This document shows, piece by piece, positions 38,660-51,831 of a stretch of 64,000 bases of DNA. Each line of letters opens with the position of its first letter. Within the stretch, counting starts at the first letter, position 1. The notes beneath the pieces are model-generated. The model had not been told where the DNA came from, made no database searches, and worked only from the letters and a program-made list of their open reading frames with translations. Source of the DNA: Heliocidaris tuberculata (Eukaryota > Echinodermata > Echinoidea > Camarodonta > Echinometridae); assembly GCA_025618425.1 (NCBI GenBank), contig CM046844.1:5209177-5273176 (forward strand), in the 5' to 3' direction. The position numbers and the translations under genes were made by a program.

Positions 38660-41600
38660 ACGCTGGACCCACTGACAGCTCGGCTTCAGTTACACTGGAC
38701 GACAATTTATCGTGAGCGAATTGTGAACGTGGGTCTTCAGTAAGGCCTATTTTGTAGTATTGCTTGGAAACATTTGTACATGAATACTACACTGAGTCTC
38801 TACATAAAATCTTGCTTATAAATGTAAGCCATAGACTCAGTGCATGCTTTTCCAATTCATTAAAAAAAAAAAATTTAATGATAAACATTTTAAACATTGC
38901 AAGACAAAAAGCCTTGTATAGTACTGTACAATGCAAAAATGATATGCAAGTCAATGTTACAGTGTAGCCTACACTGTAGATACATATGTAGATTCTGTAC
39001 AGTGTACAATGTACATGTAATATACGTGTAGGCCTATATCATGAGCATCGAGTTGTATTGTCAAGCATGTATGTACAGTAGTCAGAAGACCTTGGTGTAC
39101 ACTGAAATTTATCTGGCTGAACATTGTAAGAAGGATTACCTTGCCTTCAGTAGAAGCTAGTAGCTTATCATGCATGGCAAGGTCAAACTGCTCACGTTCT
39201 CTGCTTGATGTTGCCAATTTGCTTGCACTGCTGTTATCTAACTGCTAGACCGGACAATTTGGAAACAAAATGGGCCACATTTATCTCTTTAATTGCTCAC
39301 ATTAATCAGAGAGGAAGGACATGATATAGGCACTCAAAAGGGTGTTTAAAATAGAGCTTAAAATACCTCGTAATTAGTAACATTTGGCAGGACAGTGATC
39401 AAACTTTATCACGAACATGTATAGGCCTATAGACCTTCATGTACATGTGAGGCTTACAATGTACATGTAGGCCTACATCATACATGTACATGTATGTATT
39501 TGTATGCATATAAAGACTACAAAAGTCCATTTTCTTAATGGTTATCTACTTCTCTGCCAGCTCTGCAATTTTTCACCATATTTCAAGGATCTCATTAAAA
39601 ATCAGTGAGATTTTCTAAAAACTGAGTAAGCAAATTCTTATGAAAACATGAAAAACAGAAAACTTGTCTGGGTCAGGGAACTATTAATAGCTTGTTAAGC
39701 ATACTGTGAGAATTTTTTTCAACGAAGTGAAAGCTTGTCTGACCGACTGTTCCCATAGTATCCTTAATGGGAGCTATGTTATTGTACTAATTTTTTGGAG
39801 GGCTGACTTCCATCAATATTGAATTTTAATAAATAGGCCTACAACTTCGCCCTTCCTTTCCTTTATTTTCCTGTGTTGACCTTGAAATCATTTGTACATT
39901 TATCGATAAACATTGAGGGGCCTTTGACTTTTGTTTGGGTATGGTTGAAAAGACACTTGGATGACATAATCATATGATCCACACTGTACCAGACTTGATT
40001 GGTCTTGGCAGTGGGGCCTTAATTGAACAATTTGTAACACATTGCAAGATCCATGACAGACCAACAACCTTTGGGTGGATACACTACTCCCACTGCCACA
40101 ACATTACCTGAAAAATGTTAAAGAATGTTGAACTTAGTTCATGTTTATCAAACCCTTACAGTGCGGAAACTCACATGATTTCTGTAGGCCTCGTACACCA
40201 CGATGGATGTAAATTTACCATCATGAATCTGTGTGTGCACAATGTGCTGAGACCCTGACCACCCTAAGCCGTGGGGACGAACCCTACAGAGTTAATTTGT
40301 GCACCATGCATGGTTTGTGACTTGCCAGTGTACATGAAATGCATGGCAATGACCCAGGAAAACAAATTAGCCTCTTTCTATGTGACACATGAGTCAAACA
40401 AACAAACTAAATCTAAATAAAAAGGAAAGCCAGCTCCTCTTGTCACGCAAATGACACATAGGACTACCTTATTAATGTGCCACTATGTCCATGGGAGCAA
40501 TTTGTACCACATTTTGGGGGAATTAGCTCAAATAATTCAATTCATTGCAGCCGAAGACAGACTGAACGCTATTTGGAAATTACATTTCCATCTTGGCACA
40601 GAGTCTAGGAAAAGGGAGATAAGAGAAATCAAATTGGGGGCGATTTAGCCCGCCAGACCCCCCCATGGCAGCTGCACTGACGCAGAATGCTCTTAATTTG
40701 GTAGGGAACTTACTGAGAAAGAAACATTAGGAAAGGTGCTGTTGCTTACACAGTGAATTGATAAAAATAAAGTACACCATACATGTATGCAGTTATGATT
40801 CCAGGTCTCTGTTCTGCCCTTCTGAATTATTTTGCCACAATTGTTCATACACCTTTAGGTAAAATCTTTATAACGTACGGCTCCCCACAAACAATTTTCA
40901 CAGGGTGTCCGGCTGGAAATTTTTAAGGGCAGAAATCATGGGATCCCTGCTAAAATTTTGAAATTTGGGGACTCAAGAGTAAGATTGTATGCCGTGCACC
41001 TAGGAACACCACTACAATACTTTTACATAGTTTTGCTTTGTATGTAATGAAACACATGTATGTAATTGCAGACCCACATCTAGGGTGAAAAGATTTCTAG
41101 CAGATGAAAGACATTTATGATTTTCTGCCTCGTTAACACAAAGGACATCAGTTCAAGCTGCATGCCCTGTATCAGCAAAGCATGAGTTGGCACTTTCGTA
41201 GAGGACTCCAGACAGAGCAATTTGTTTTAGATTTACCCAATGGTGAAATCATATCAAAATTCATTAACTTCAGGAGACACCTACCCTCTCAGGAATTCAC
41301 ATGACTCTCTCTCTTAAGATGACTACTTTTTCTTTCCCTCTGTCATGTCTGAATGCTTCTCCTTCCCCGCCTATCTCTCTCGTCATCTCTACCCCGCTGC
41401 CCCCAATTTTCAACTTCAAAGCCTTTCTCCTTTTACATTTATTAATGGCAGTTGCTTTCTCAATCTCAGACACCCTCCATGCCCTCCCCCTCCTCCTGAT
41501 CTTACCAGATATGCCTCTTGACGCGAGGAAAACAAAATATTCACACTAACCCTCATCTCTCCCTCAACACGCATCTTCTGACATCTTTGCTGTTTCACCA

Positions 41601-44600
41601 AAATGTCCATTTGTAGCTAAGATAAACTCTGGGCCTACATAGACCTTCTATAGCTCTTTTCTGTCCACTACCCACCTATCCTCCCCCCTCCCCACCCCCT
41701 TTCATTCTCCTCCTGTCCTTCTTTATTTTCCATTGACTATCTAGAGAAAGAAACCAATATCAAACCGTCATGAGCGTTCCTCCTGGGCCCAAGTCAGGAT
41801 GTGATTCACAATGCAAGGCTGCACAATTGTGCGACAAATTTCTGCAAATCATTTCGACTCTCAAGCAATGTTCAGTGTAGCTTGGGATATGATAGGAGTC
41901 TCACGCAAAAACACAATTTGTATCTCCATTTATTTTCAGCCTGTGCATACCACATATAATATGCTTGTGTTGTACAATCTAATCCAATCCACAGAGTATT
42001 TGGTATAGTGCCTTTTCCTTGTGGTTACACAGTGCTTCACAATTTGCTCCACAAAGCTGTAAAATCACATTTGAAATTAACTTTATACAATTTGAGGGAA
42101 ATTATGACATTCTGACATTTCATAAAACACCTCTTGATAATGTTATACGTACATGTACATGTAGGCCTAGTTCTTGAATTAATGAATACATAAATCTAAA
42201 AGCAGACAGATTACTGAAAATGATGCAGACAAAAATTTCTGTATGTACATGTATGGTAGCCTCAATGAGACAGGAAAGGAAGAAATGTCCAAGCACGCGT
42301 CTACTATTTAACAAGCAGCCAGCATAGCGGTGCTGTTCAGCACAGCCATGAAGGGGGAAGCGCTACTCAATTCACAGACAGGAAACTGGGTCTGATATCA
42401 TCTTCCCGTTCCGGACCCACAAATCAGAGACTAGCACGCGAATACAGCTAGCTGCATTCAGTTAAACTAAGTGCGACTGAGAGTTATACTACATGTAATA
42501 GAAAGAAAACTAATGAAAACGATAATAAACTACATGTAAATTACAAACAAATGTGTATTGTGTACTGCTTCATTTTTCTCCTTGTTGAATGCAATGAATG
42601 TTTGACAAAAATCACCCATGTTTCTGCACATCTAAATAAAAAGGAAAACATTGGAAGCTCCATTAGACCTACATGTATAGGTTTGGCAGCTATGCAGAAT
42701 CTGACCATGCACTGACCATAATGCACACTAAAGACTTGCCGCATTTGTCAACCACAACATGAAGGCCTAAATCATGGAATCCCTTTATCGCTCATATAAA
42801 AATCCACAAAAATATGCATTGCAATCATTTAACCTTGAAATGGGGGATATATTAGTAATATGCTGTATAATGGAGATAGTTTTAGAACACTTTCAAAAGT
42901 GTCCATGACAATGATAAAAAGGGGAATTTACACAAACAATCCCTTCATCCACCCAGCAAAAATAAAGCAAATGTACAGCAGTTTACTGTAAGCTTTATGA
43001 ATAAAACATCACCTTTTATGAATTACCCGCAAGTAAACTGTCGGGGTTATCATAACAACTAATATAGCTTCTACCAAGACGATTACATCATTAATGGTGA
43101 CACAGTTTGCCTCATTAAGTCTCATTACTAAATATGATCCTACCAGTGAGAAGAGATTCTAGTATAGAGATGGCCTAGCCTCTCAAACAATACCACCACC
43201 TGTCACAAAAATACATAAAGAAAACATATCCTGGCATTAATTTAGGGGTCACAAAAAGATGACAACTGGATGCCATGTACCAGTCTCTGTTCAGTAGTCA
43301 AGAACAAATTTGTTTGAAGACATTCTTACATACAGGTAGGCATACATATGCTTGACTGAAATTTATGATAAAGTAAATTGCACAATTTGCACATGGAAAT
43401 AGAGATTATATATTTTACACTGCATTGACAATTTAGAGACTTGAATGATTAAGCTCTTATTCATGAACGGTACAATGTACTGCATTAGAAATAAGCTTTA
43501 AAAATTCAGTGATTTTTTTTTTTTTTAGCTCTTTCTGCTCATGTATAATGCATAATTCCTAGAATTCTGTATCAGAAAATAATGCAAAAACATCACGAAA
43601 AGGAGACACTGTACTGCTATGGGTTAACAGTACAGCATTACAATGTACCTTACATACAGACCTACTGGTGCAGTGTGGATACTGGCATTTCTTCTAATCC
43701 CTAAATGTGCCCTCTTGTTAGAAAAGAGACACTGAAATACCATAAATGGGAAACCAAAGTACCAAACCAAGCAAGAAAGCAAGGCACATGCCAATGCAGT
43801 CCTATTCCTATTTTCTAGGCAGAAACTAAGACCTGCTCCTGTACATGACACTTGCATTGTATTCAAAAGCAGCATGTTAACCTTTGATCTCTACTCTACA
43901 TGGAGTACATTGGCTGCTTCTCTCCAAAAAACTGTAAACATCCCAAGTAAAAGGTCTACATTGTATATTTCTACCTCAAGTGTGGGAGCATTTTGCCTTC
44001 AAGTAGGCCTTTGTGTGCATTTTGCCCACCAGATTTTCAGATGTGGCATATGAACATTTATCAGATGAACACACACATTCAAACAGATGAACTGTGCAAG
44101 AAAGTGAATAGAAGTGAATGTAGGCCTACATAAAAGTTTCACAATTTATATCACAATTTATATCACAATTATATGCTTTTAAAGCTCCTGGTACAAATGT
44201 CTATAGTAAGCATTCTGAAGATTATCTAGACTATAGGCCTACATTATATGTTCAATATCTACATGTAAATATATGCAAAACTACCAATAGTCTGACAGTA
44301 CTTCCTCCTTCTCATTACTAGCCTAATTGGGAAGCCATATGATCCTACATGAAAAGGTTAATCAAGTCTGAAGCAGGTTATGTACATGTAATTTCAGTAG
44401 CCATGAATATTTACAGAAAATATGTTCAGAAATTTATGATTCAAACATTGCCAAACTTAAAGCTCACAATCTAGCAATTAATGTTCAATCTTATGCAAAC
44501 TCAAAGTCTGGGATTCACATTGCAGGATTATCTTACAGAATCTCGGAACTGGAACACTTAGATTACCGACCCCATCCCTCAACAGAACCTTCTGCGCACA

Positions 44601-46656
44601 ATCAGGGTACAATGATATCATTTCCTCCCGTTCGACGGGAACATAAGCCACCGTTTCAACACTCTGACAGCCCCCTCTCCTTCCCCCGTGACTTCTTTTT
44701 AATCTCTACTCTCTCCAAGTTGACATATTTGGCCCCTAAAACTGGGAATAGCCTTAGACAATTAGGGAAGCTAGCCTGTGAGAATTAGCTTCTGTCTGTT
44801 TATCTTCATGTCTGTGACAAGGAAAGGGCACAGGATTGCGGTTAAAGGCTAGCCCTAGGAAACCAGGAAGATGAACACTTCCGTAGAAGGTTGACTAAGT
44901 CCACAGCTCCTTTACATTGCTCAATCATCCCATCCTGATCCAGCAAAACATTTTGTACACCATCTCCATGGAATTGTACCTAAATATAAGATGGATCCAT
45001 TCCCTTCATCATACAAACTGTCCGAATAAATGAAAAGACACAAATCTTCGATTGGTTTGATGCTTTGGACATACATGTAGACACAGGTTGTCAGCATTTT
45101 CAATGATAAATGATTTATCCTAAATCCAGGATACAAGTCAGGCTTGTAAAAGCCTTCACCATTCATAAGTGTACTCAGAATATCTTACATACCCCTAACC
45201 CCCCCCCCCCCCCTTCTTACAACCTTCTGTCTTGTAGATTGTAATGCACTCTTTCTCTCAGCCATCAGTCTACAACTGTTTCCAACATGCCATGTGAGCA
45301 AGGCTTCTGACAGATCCGTCTAAATTTGTGACATACATTTAATTTGCAGGATCGTGAGGATTTGGGAAGGGAGGGTTATTTTTGGCACATGGTGAATGCG
45401 CAAGACTGTCAGCAAACCCTCTCTCATAATGAGAGGCACTATCGGAGGGGTGGGTTCAACAGGGAGAATAGGGTTTCCAATCGATTACCTGTTACTATTT
45501 TTGTTACTTGATAAATACTGCAAATTTCTGGCAACTGTTAAACACTGCAAAATATCCCCACTCAGAAAATAACATACTTTATCACAACAATATTTAACAC
45601 ACCAATTAGATACTTTTCATTACAAACATACATGCTCATCTATAATATAGTAAACTTAAAAGCAAAATTGTGCTTGAAATAGATCACATGTAGTGATGTA
45701 GATCCTAATCTACATGCTAAGCAGCTGACAACTATAAAAATGACGGTTATTTCAAAGTCTATTCATTACAATGAATGCAACAGAGGTCCTACACATAGTG
45801 CATTCAAGCATGTCAAATACTGTATACATCATATATTTTGCACGGTTTTTATTTTCGCAAATTTTGCAAATCGCAAGTGAATTGCGAATTTAACAACACG
45901 CTAAACTATTACCAACATAAGTAGTCAGTTAAAATTGTTGTATCCTGGTCAGAAATTCACCACTTAGCTTTGCGAAAGTACATCATCAGCGCTGTTTGTA
46001 CATCTGAAAATTCCCCACATCAAAATAGTCTGGCTAGCCCGATTTGCGAAAATTTCAGGCCCCAAATTTATGGCGTGTAACTCAGTACTTCAACATCTTC
46101 ATATGATGACTAGAGTTGCTTTTTTTCACCACTGAATATACAATGTATTTCTACAATCTCCTTTTATTTGTGGGTGATGATCTGCATCTACGTCTTTCTG
46201 CTCCAATACATTCCATGTTGCTCACTCTCTCTCTCTCTCTCTCTGTTTATCTTTTTCTCTTGCTCTTTGTGTTATTTTTCTCTTCCATTGAACTTTTCTC
46301 CCAGTCCACATCTCATATTTCAACTTGATGGGCACAAAAATGTAGAAGGGGAAAAAAGGGTAAATCTACTTCTCTTTTCTCATTTCAGTATTACCTATGA
46401 TTTGGTACATAACCATACAATTTTTCTATTTTCATATATATACAGAAGCTGTTAAACAGAAGAATCATTAAAAGTTCCCTCTTATTATCTTTTTGGGGGT
46501 ACAGGTCACTACAAATACATGTACTAGTACTACTTACTACAATACTAATTCAATTGTGAATTGAATTCTATTCAATCAATCGATTCTACAACCCTACTAT
46601 TTCAGCTAAACAATCATTTTAGTCTTTAAAAACAATTATTGAATGAATAGTCTACA
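38367..46656. other. non-coding stretch next to the ski exon
   Basis: It holds a 43 bp G-run (38616-38658), dense TACATGTA/TAGGCCTA motifs (about 39000-39040 and 39415-39500), a C-run (about 45199-45214) and a CT tract (about 46223-46244). Non-repetitive blocks at about 40440-40690, 42290-42440 and 44520-44920 could be regulatory. No Ski exon was recognised. Confidence 0.5.
38616..38658 (+). repeat. 43 bp poly-G tract
   Basis: It is an uninterrupted G-run on the plus strand, able in principle to form several G-quadruplexes. Its exact length may be a sequencing or assembly estimate. Confidence 0.85.
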
Positions 46657-46667
46657 TTCCATACCTG
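46657..46667 (-). other. ski: splice donor of ski exon 1
   Basis: Read on the minus strand, the exon ends CAG followed by GTATGG, a good match to the metazoan donor consensus. The cut falls after the complete Gln codon of KYKRKQ, so the intron is phase 0. The open frame runs on for 12 more residues to a stop, but they have no Ski-like character. In vertebrate SKI the first coding exon also ends just after the SMAD4-binding domain, which supports this junction. Confidence 0.88.
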
Positions 46668-47669
46668 TTTCCTCTTGTATTTGCAGGTGGGGTCAAACTT
46701 TGCCTTCACATTCTCTAAAGCCTCCTTGTATTTTTCCTCAGGATTCTGGTCCCTGGCTAGGAGAAGATAATTCCTCCAGTTGTCAGAGTCGAAACCCCAA
46801 TGACAAGTACGTGTTTCTCTCCGCTTATGTCCATGGACGATGAATTTCTGAGGTGTGAGCATGGCACTGCATTCGAGGCATTCGATGCACGGGCTGTTGG
46901 CAGTTTCGTAGAGTTCTGGAGTGAGGAGACCCTTGCACTTCCCAAAACATTCGTGGTAGACTTTCATGCTGTTCTCAGTCGGGTGCTTTGGCTTCTCGTC
47001 CTGGGACATCAGTCCCAGAGACTTGGGAGACCGGTTGTCCATAATTCCGTGCAGAAGCGCGTTGCACAGGCGCTCAGCATCGGTTTTGGTGATCAATCCA
47101 CATGAAGGAGCGCTAAAGGGCAAGATGCCTGTAACTTTGAGAACTTCAAGCTGTTCAGGGCTACACCGGGAACAGTAAATATGCAACTCATCGCAAACAG
47201 AATTGATTTGCTGGAGGCTAAAATCCCGGAGAACGCTGTTCAGAATCTGCGGCAGGCACAGGCGCTTCTCGCCGCCGACGGCAAAGCATGAGATGGCCTC
47301 GTCCTCCAAAATGGTGGCTCCTTTCTCGCTTTTTGTCTGATCAATTGGAGTAAAGACTGGCATTTGCTGTATTGGAAATGGCGGTGGATGAAGCAAAGGG
47401 TCATATTCCATCTTGACGGCAGTTGCACTGGCCATGCTTCGGTGTGCATGTGCTTGTTCCAAGGCGGCCGCCTTGCTAGCCGACACGCGAACCACAGCCT
47501 CTTTCATGATCGGATCAACGAGTTGTTTACCAGCCAAACTTACGGCCGCCTCTGCCCAACTTGGACGATAGCTGCTCGGTCCTCCCAAACTTGACATCGC
47601 GACAGTCTGATAACTTTTCAGTACTTTCTCAAGACTTGGATTGTAAACTTGTACTTGAGGATCCTCCAT
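46665..47669 (-). CDS. ski: Ski/SnoN-family SMAD co-repressor, first coding exon
   Basis: This exon encodes the first 335 residues of a nuclear Ski/SnoN protein. The family represses TGF-beta target genes by binding SMAD2/3 and SMAD4 and recruiting N-CoR/HDAC complexes. From the N-terminus: SSLGGP at residues 26-31, which aligns with the R-SMAD-binding motif of vertebrate SKI; a low-complexity Ala/Pro linker (about 40-115); the Ski/Sno/Dac (dachshund-homology) domain at about 118-208, with [12 protein letters not shown] at 132-143 and [17 protein letters not shown] at 190-206; and the SAND-like SMAD4-binding domain at about 235-330, with candidate zinc ligands among C241, C245, C261, C264, C267, H279, H281, C289 and H290. 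The start is the first ATG after an in-frame TGA (47753-47751). It has A at -3 and G at +4; the 24 codons upstream open only from a TTG. The C-terminal coiled-coil half lies on exons not recognised here. It is probably the single ancestor-like gene equivalent to vertebrate SKI plus SKIL, but orthology was not tested by a tree. Confidence 0.95.
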
Positions 47670-47760
47670 CCTCTGGTGAAAAAAGGGCAAGAAATTGCCG
47701 TTCTTGTCTTTATGTTTTTCTCTACTCAGCGCTAAATGCAAAGAGTAGAATCACAGTGGA
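47670..47760 (-). other. probable 5' leader of ski
   Basis: This stretch lies directly upstream of the ATG and holds the in-frame TGA at 47753-47751. No acceptor or transcription start can be fixed from sequence alone, so it could be either a contiguous 5' UTR or partly an upstream intron. Confidence 0.45.
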
Positions 47761-47813
47761 TTCAGTGTTGATTTGTTCCCTCGTGAAGATAATCTGATTC
47801 TGAGTAACTATTT

Positions 47814-47834
47814 CTAGCTAGCTAGCTAGCTAGC
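47814..47834. repeat. CTAG tandem palindrome
   Basis: Five tandem CTAG units lie about 145 bp upstream of the ski ATG. Every unit is self-complementary. Confidence 0.85.
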
Positions 47835-48978
47835 GATCACTGGCGCGCGGCTCTCGGATCGGGTACGGTATACTATTATAGTGGGGAAACGGCATGTACC
47901 TACCATGCATGCACACAACTACACACAAAGTACACACACAAATTATGATACCACACTATTCCTCAGCTTGCGCCCCTATGACTGAATGTATAACCATGTG
48001 TGTATGTGTGTCTCGCTCGTAGACAACACATACACAGACAAGACTTGTATACAAAATCGTTCGCAGCCGTCTCGCCGATCCCTACTCGGCTAGCTACAGG
48101 CGCTTATCAACTTTGCCATTACATTCACAAGTTACTCCCCCCTGGAAACTATGATTCTTCTCATGATCTAATCGATCGTGTTTACATTCGAACATTTTCT
48201 GAGAGTGAAATGCGAATGTTTACATAGATATTTATGTTGTAGCTTTTTCACTATGAAACCAATTATGTTCAGTGACTCTGATAACACTACTGTATTTTTA
48301 GAGAAAATTGTTCTTCATTAGGGGCCGGGCATTCTAAACGTTGCATCACACAGTCAAAATACGTCACATGCTCACACAGTGATTGTCTAGCCAGACGAGA
48401 CGACATGCGTCATAAGGCCTTCCCCCCCCCCCCCCCCCCCCCTCTAACTCAGTGTTTTTATATCGCTTCTTTTTGTCGCTCACGGTGGCGAAGATTATAA
48501 TTCGCCACAATGTCCAGCAATTATACGCTTTACACGCAAACCGAAAAATATGTCCTCCTTTCGTCAGTTTAAACACAACTCCCGCACAACTCTCTTCTCC
48601 TATTTGTGCATCATTCAGTATTTACATCACGTGCCATTACGCTCGGAAGCAACATAGGGGGCAATTTGAATTCCAAGAAGAGCCGTCGTAATAGGTCTGT
48701 GTTACGTAAGAGATAATCTCGTTGGCCTAACCATGGACCATACAAATCATATAGTGCCCGTCTGATGGTCTATTTGTTTCCGTCTGTATATTGATTGCGA
48801 CAGAGATCAACTTAGCTGATACAGTTACGGCACGGCACACCTTTCAACTTGAAGCTAAGCTTTGACGAACATCATCGGCTTTGTTATTACTATAGAGAGA
48901 TTACGTAACTGGGCGGCCAAATCTCTCGTGAGTTGGACAGAGGAGCATCGTGCCCCGATACTAATAGCATTTAGCAAC

Positions 48979-49214
48979 AGACCTGTTCACAAAGTTATTC
49001 AAATTTATGGATGTTTCTTTCCTGGGGACCTAGTAACGAGGTATTCCATTCATACCTGTTATTAATGAATGAACTACAATACTTGAAGTCCAGTTTGTAT
49101 ACATTACTTGTTGCTATGTCTGACAAGCCTCTGACAAGCTTTCAGGTTGTTAAGAACAACCTTTGTTTTAAAAGTATGCATACAGTTTGAATATATCATT
49201 TTGTGAACAGGTCT
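48979..49214. mobile_element. possible 236 bp inverted-repeat element
   Basis: AGACCTGTTCACAAA at 48979 has its exact complement ending at 49214, followed inward by diverged TATTCAAA-type matches. No clear target duplication was found. An internal hairpin with AGGTTGTT arms lies near 49144-49162. Confidence 0.4.
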
Positions 49215-49308
49215 ATTCCACGGTTACTCGCGTTACATTTGGAGATATGTAAATATCAATATGTAAATGACTTTTAGTTACAACAATGCACGCATATTAG
49301 AGTAGGCT

Positions 49309-49435
49309 ACCTAAAGACAGTATCAAAAGTTCAGAAGAAGAAACATTCTTTCTGCCAACCCTGCCAACCCTGGTTGGCATAACCCTGGTTGGCAGAAAGT
49401 ATGTTTCTTCTGAAGTTTTGAGACTGTCATTAGGT
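49309..49435. repeat. 127 bp palindromic element
   Basis: ACCTAA...TTAGGT ends enclose long complementary arms with few mismatches (CAGAAGAAGAAACAT, CTTTCTGCCAACC). The centre includes the perfect stem TGCCAACC CT GGTTGGCA (49362-49379). It is a MITE or another structured inverted repeat. No second copy was seen. Confidence 0.75.
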
Positions 49436-51829
49436 AATCAACTAGATATCGCGCAGACCCGGTTCCGTCGGATCTCTTGTTTTTTCTTTCATAAACCTGC
49501 CAACGAATTTATTCCAGATCCTCGCCCCTCCCAAACCTTCATTTCAAAAGCCAAGCTTAGGGCGGATTTTGAAGAAGAATGGTAGAAATGATTCTTTTGA
49601 AAATCTTCTGAAAGCAAAAAAAAAAATAAATGAATAAATGAAAAGAAAGAAAGGTCATGATCATCACCTAAAAAGTGAAGGGGCAAAATCTCGGAGTTAC
49701 AAAACGAGCGGACCGAGGCCGGATGTGCCCCAGTGATGTGCTCCCCCCCCCCCCCCCCCCCCCCCTCGCTTCATAAATTATTATTAGTGTAGGTAAAATT
49801 GCCAACAGAGGGCGATACATATTTTCATCATAGAGATCCTAATAATAATGTAGGATCTCTTTGATTTTCATTTACATTATGTCATCAGTTATTAAAGATA
49901 ATTTTGTTATAAAGACTAACCTGTTTTTAATATTTTTAGGAGATCATTACAATATTGTATCTAATATCATGAACAGTATTTCTAGGCTTATTATATAGTT
50001 GGCCTCCAAGCGTAAAGATAAAGAACCAATTATGTGTGGTTCAAGCACTCACATGAAACACACACACTTAAAAGAATGAGACACTGATCATTGAGAAGTA
50101 CGAGGATTAAACTTCATTTGACCATGCCAAAAATTTGTCTAAGGAATGGAGGGGTGGTCATTTAATAAGAGAATGTCCGAGCGTGAAACGCAGTCTAGCC
50201 GAGTGACCCCGAGGGTTGTGTGACATTGACCTCTACCCTGAAGATATTTCATAGGCTTTTAGTCTGTAAGCGGAGCCTTATAGGTGATAAACAGTTTGGT
50301 TGGAGGCTTGCCGAAACTTATTACAAGTAATAATCATGTTTGTTGCCGGTTTTCATTTGATTCATTGTTTTAGGAAGTCATTATTTTATAATCATTATTG
50401 TTATCTTTACAGTTATCTTGTTCTTATTATATACTCTCTCATGAGCTTTTAAACATAAACTGTAACATATCACTGAGTATTAATGTTACACATTTTTTGA
50501 ATGTGTCATATTCATTAAGTAACAAAACTTATTTAAGCCCGATTATAGCAGGACCTTTGTACAATATGATTTTTTGTCCAAAGATTATTTTCATGCAACT
50601 CCTGTCATTTTTTTCAACTGTGTTGATGAACTCTAGTTAATTTCAGTGGCTTATCTAAAGCAAAATTTCTTCTTTTTTTTTAGATAATAAATAAATAAAT
50701 AAAAACTATAGTAAACAGGGGAGGTGGAATGTACCTAGATAGCCCCATGTAAAGTTCACCAACAAACGCGTGGGGGGGGGGGGGGGCGTGTACGTAGCTC
50801 TGTCTGGATAACCTATCTTCATCTTCTCTTGTTAAGTTCATTCTTCATTTTATTTTCATCTTCTTCCACAAACTTATAGATCGATGTGATTGAGATTGCA
50901 TAAAGGAGGGGAAGAGATTGGGTATAAATAGAGGAGGAGATGAGGTATAAATAGGGAAAAGGAGAGAGAGAGAAGCAGAAACAGATACAGACAGATAGAA
51001 AGACCATGCAGACAGACAGACGGACGGACAGAACAGGAGACGTTACTGACAATGAACTGAATATTCTGCTTTTTAAAAAAAATCATGACCATATTAATAT
51101 TAACGAAGATGGAAGACATATGATGATGAAACTGAAAGCGTGAAAAGAGAGAAAGAGAGAGAGAAAGAGAGAGGGGGGTTGCACCCATCAGCAATTTTGT
51201 TCAAAAAGCTCCTGATTATGAGCGATACTTTATACCACATCCTTTCATTTAAAAAGAATGAGAATAGAATATGTCTATGCCAATACCACAACACCTATTG
51301 TTCTCCTGCATGTATTCCCAGCTGAAGTTATTTCACATGAACTATTATTATTTGTTTTTCCAATGAAAATGTCTGTCCGCAATTAGTATGGTTAGCTTTC
51401 ACACCACATCAATAGGAATGTCATGGACGCTGAAGAATAAGTTCACATAAACCAAAACTAATCTCAAAATCATAAAGAATAGAGATGGGTGATTGCTCTC
51501 CTTCCTTCTTCCACATTATTAAGTCTTGAATTTGCTACGAATGATGACAAGATTTTACCTATCCTTAACAATACTGCCTTTATGTCCATTACAAAACAAA
51601 ACAAAAAATAAGGTTAAAACTTGCAGAAAAGATAATGTCACTGATATGTTTCTCTTATGTTTCTGTTAAAAACTTAAAACCAACTTGATATCAGGGTGGA
51701 CTTCCCCTTTAATCTAGCATGAGATACATTTTAGACTTCACACATATCAGTCTATTAAATCCAAACAAGGAGTTATTTGATAACTCCTTGATTTAAACAC
51801 TCTTTTGGATCAATGTAGGGGAATGAATA

Positions 51830-51831
<2 letters not shown>

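Larger units (their letters stand above)
1..46664 (-). other. ski: ski intron 1 (partial, runs off the window)
   Basis: No further Ski exon was recognised downstream of the donor in the transcribed direction. Later exons should encode a Ser/Pro-rich linker and a Leu/Glu/Lys-rich coiled coil, and no minus-strand frame here looks like that. Vertebrate SKI also has a very long first intron, so a length of at least 46 kb is plausible. A short divergent exon could have been missed. The MITEs and satellites listed separately sit inside this interval. Confidence 0.6.
47754..49308. other. 5' flank of ski
   Basis: It contains a CTAG tandem run (47814-47834), CA-rich DNA (about 47905-47945), a C-run (about 48421-48442) and an inverted-repeat pair AGACCTGTTCACAAA (48979 and its complement ending 49214). 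The ski promoter should lie here, but no core element can be assigned with confidence. Confidence 0.45.

Noticed and set aside
46665..47669. A retroviral v-ski copy
   Set aside because: The exon has a cellular splice donor and a native N-terminus, with no viral genes or LTRs nearby. It is the host gene.
51680..51715. Second end of a TTAA MITE with AGGGGAAGTCCACCC end
   Set aside because: One end is visible, but no inverse partner was found within 500 bp, so no element could be delimited.
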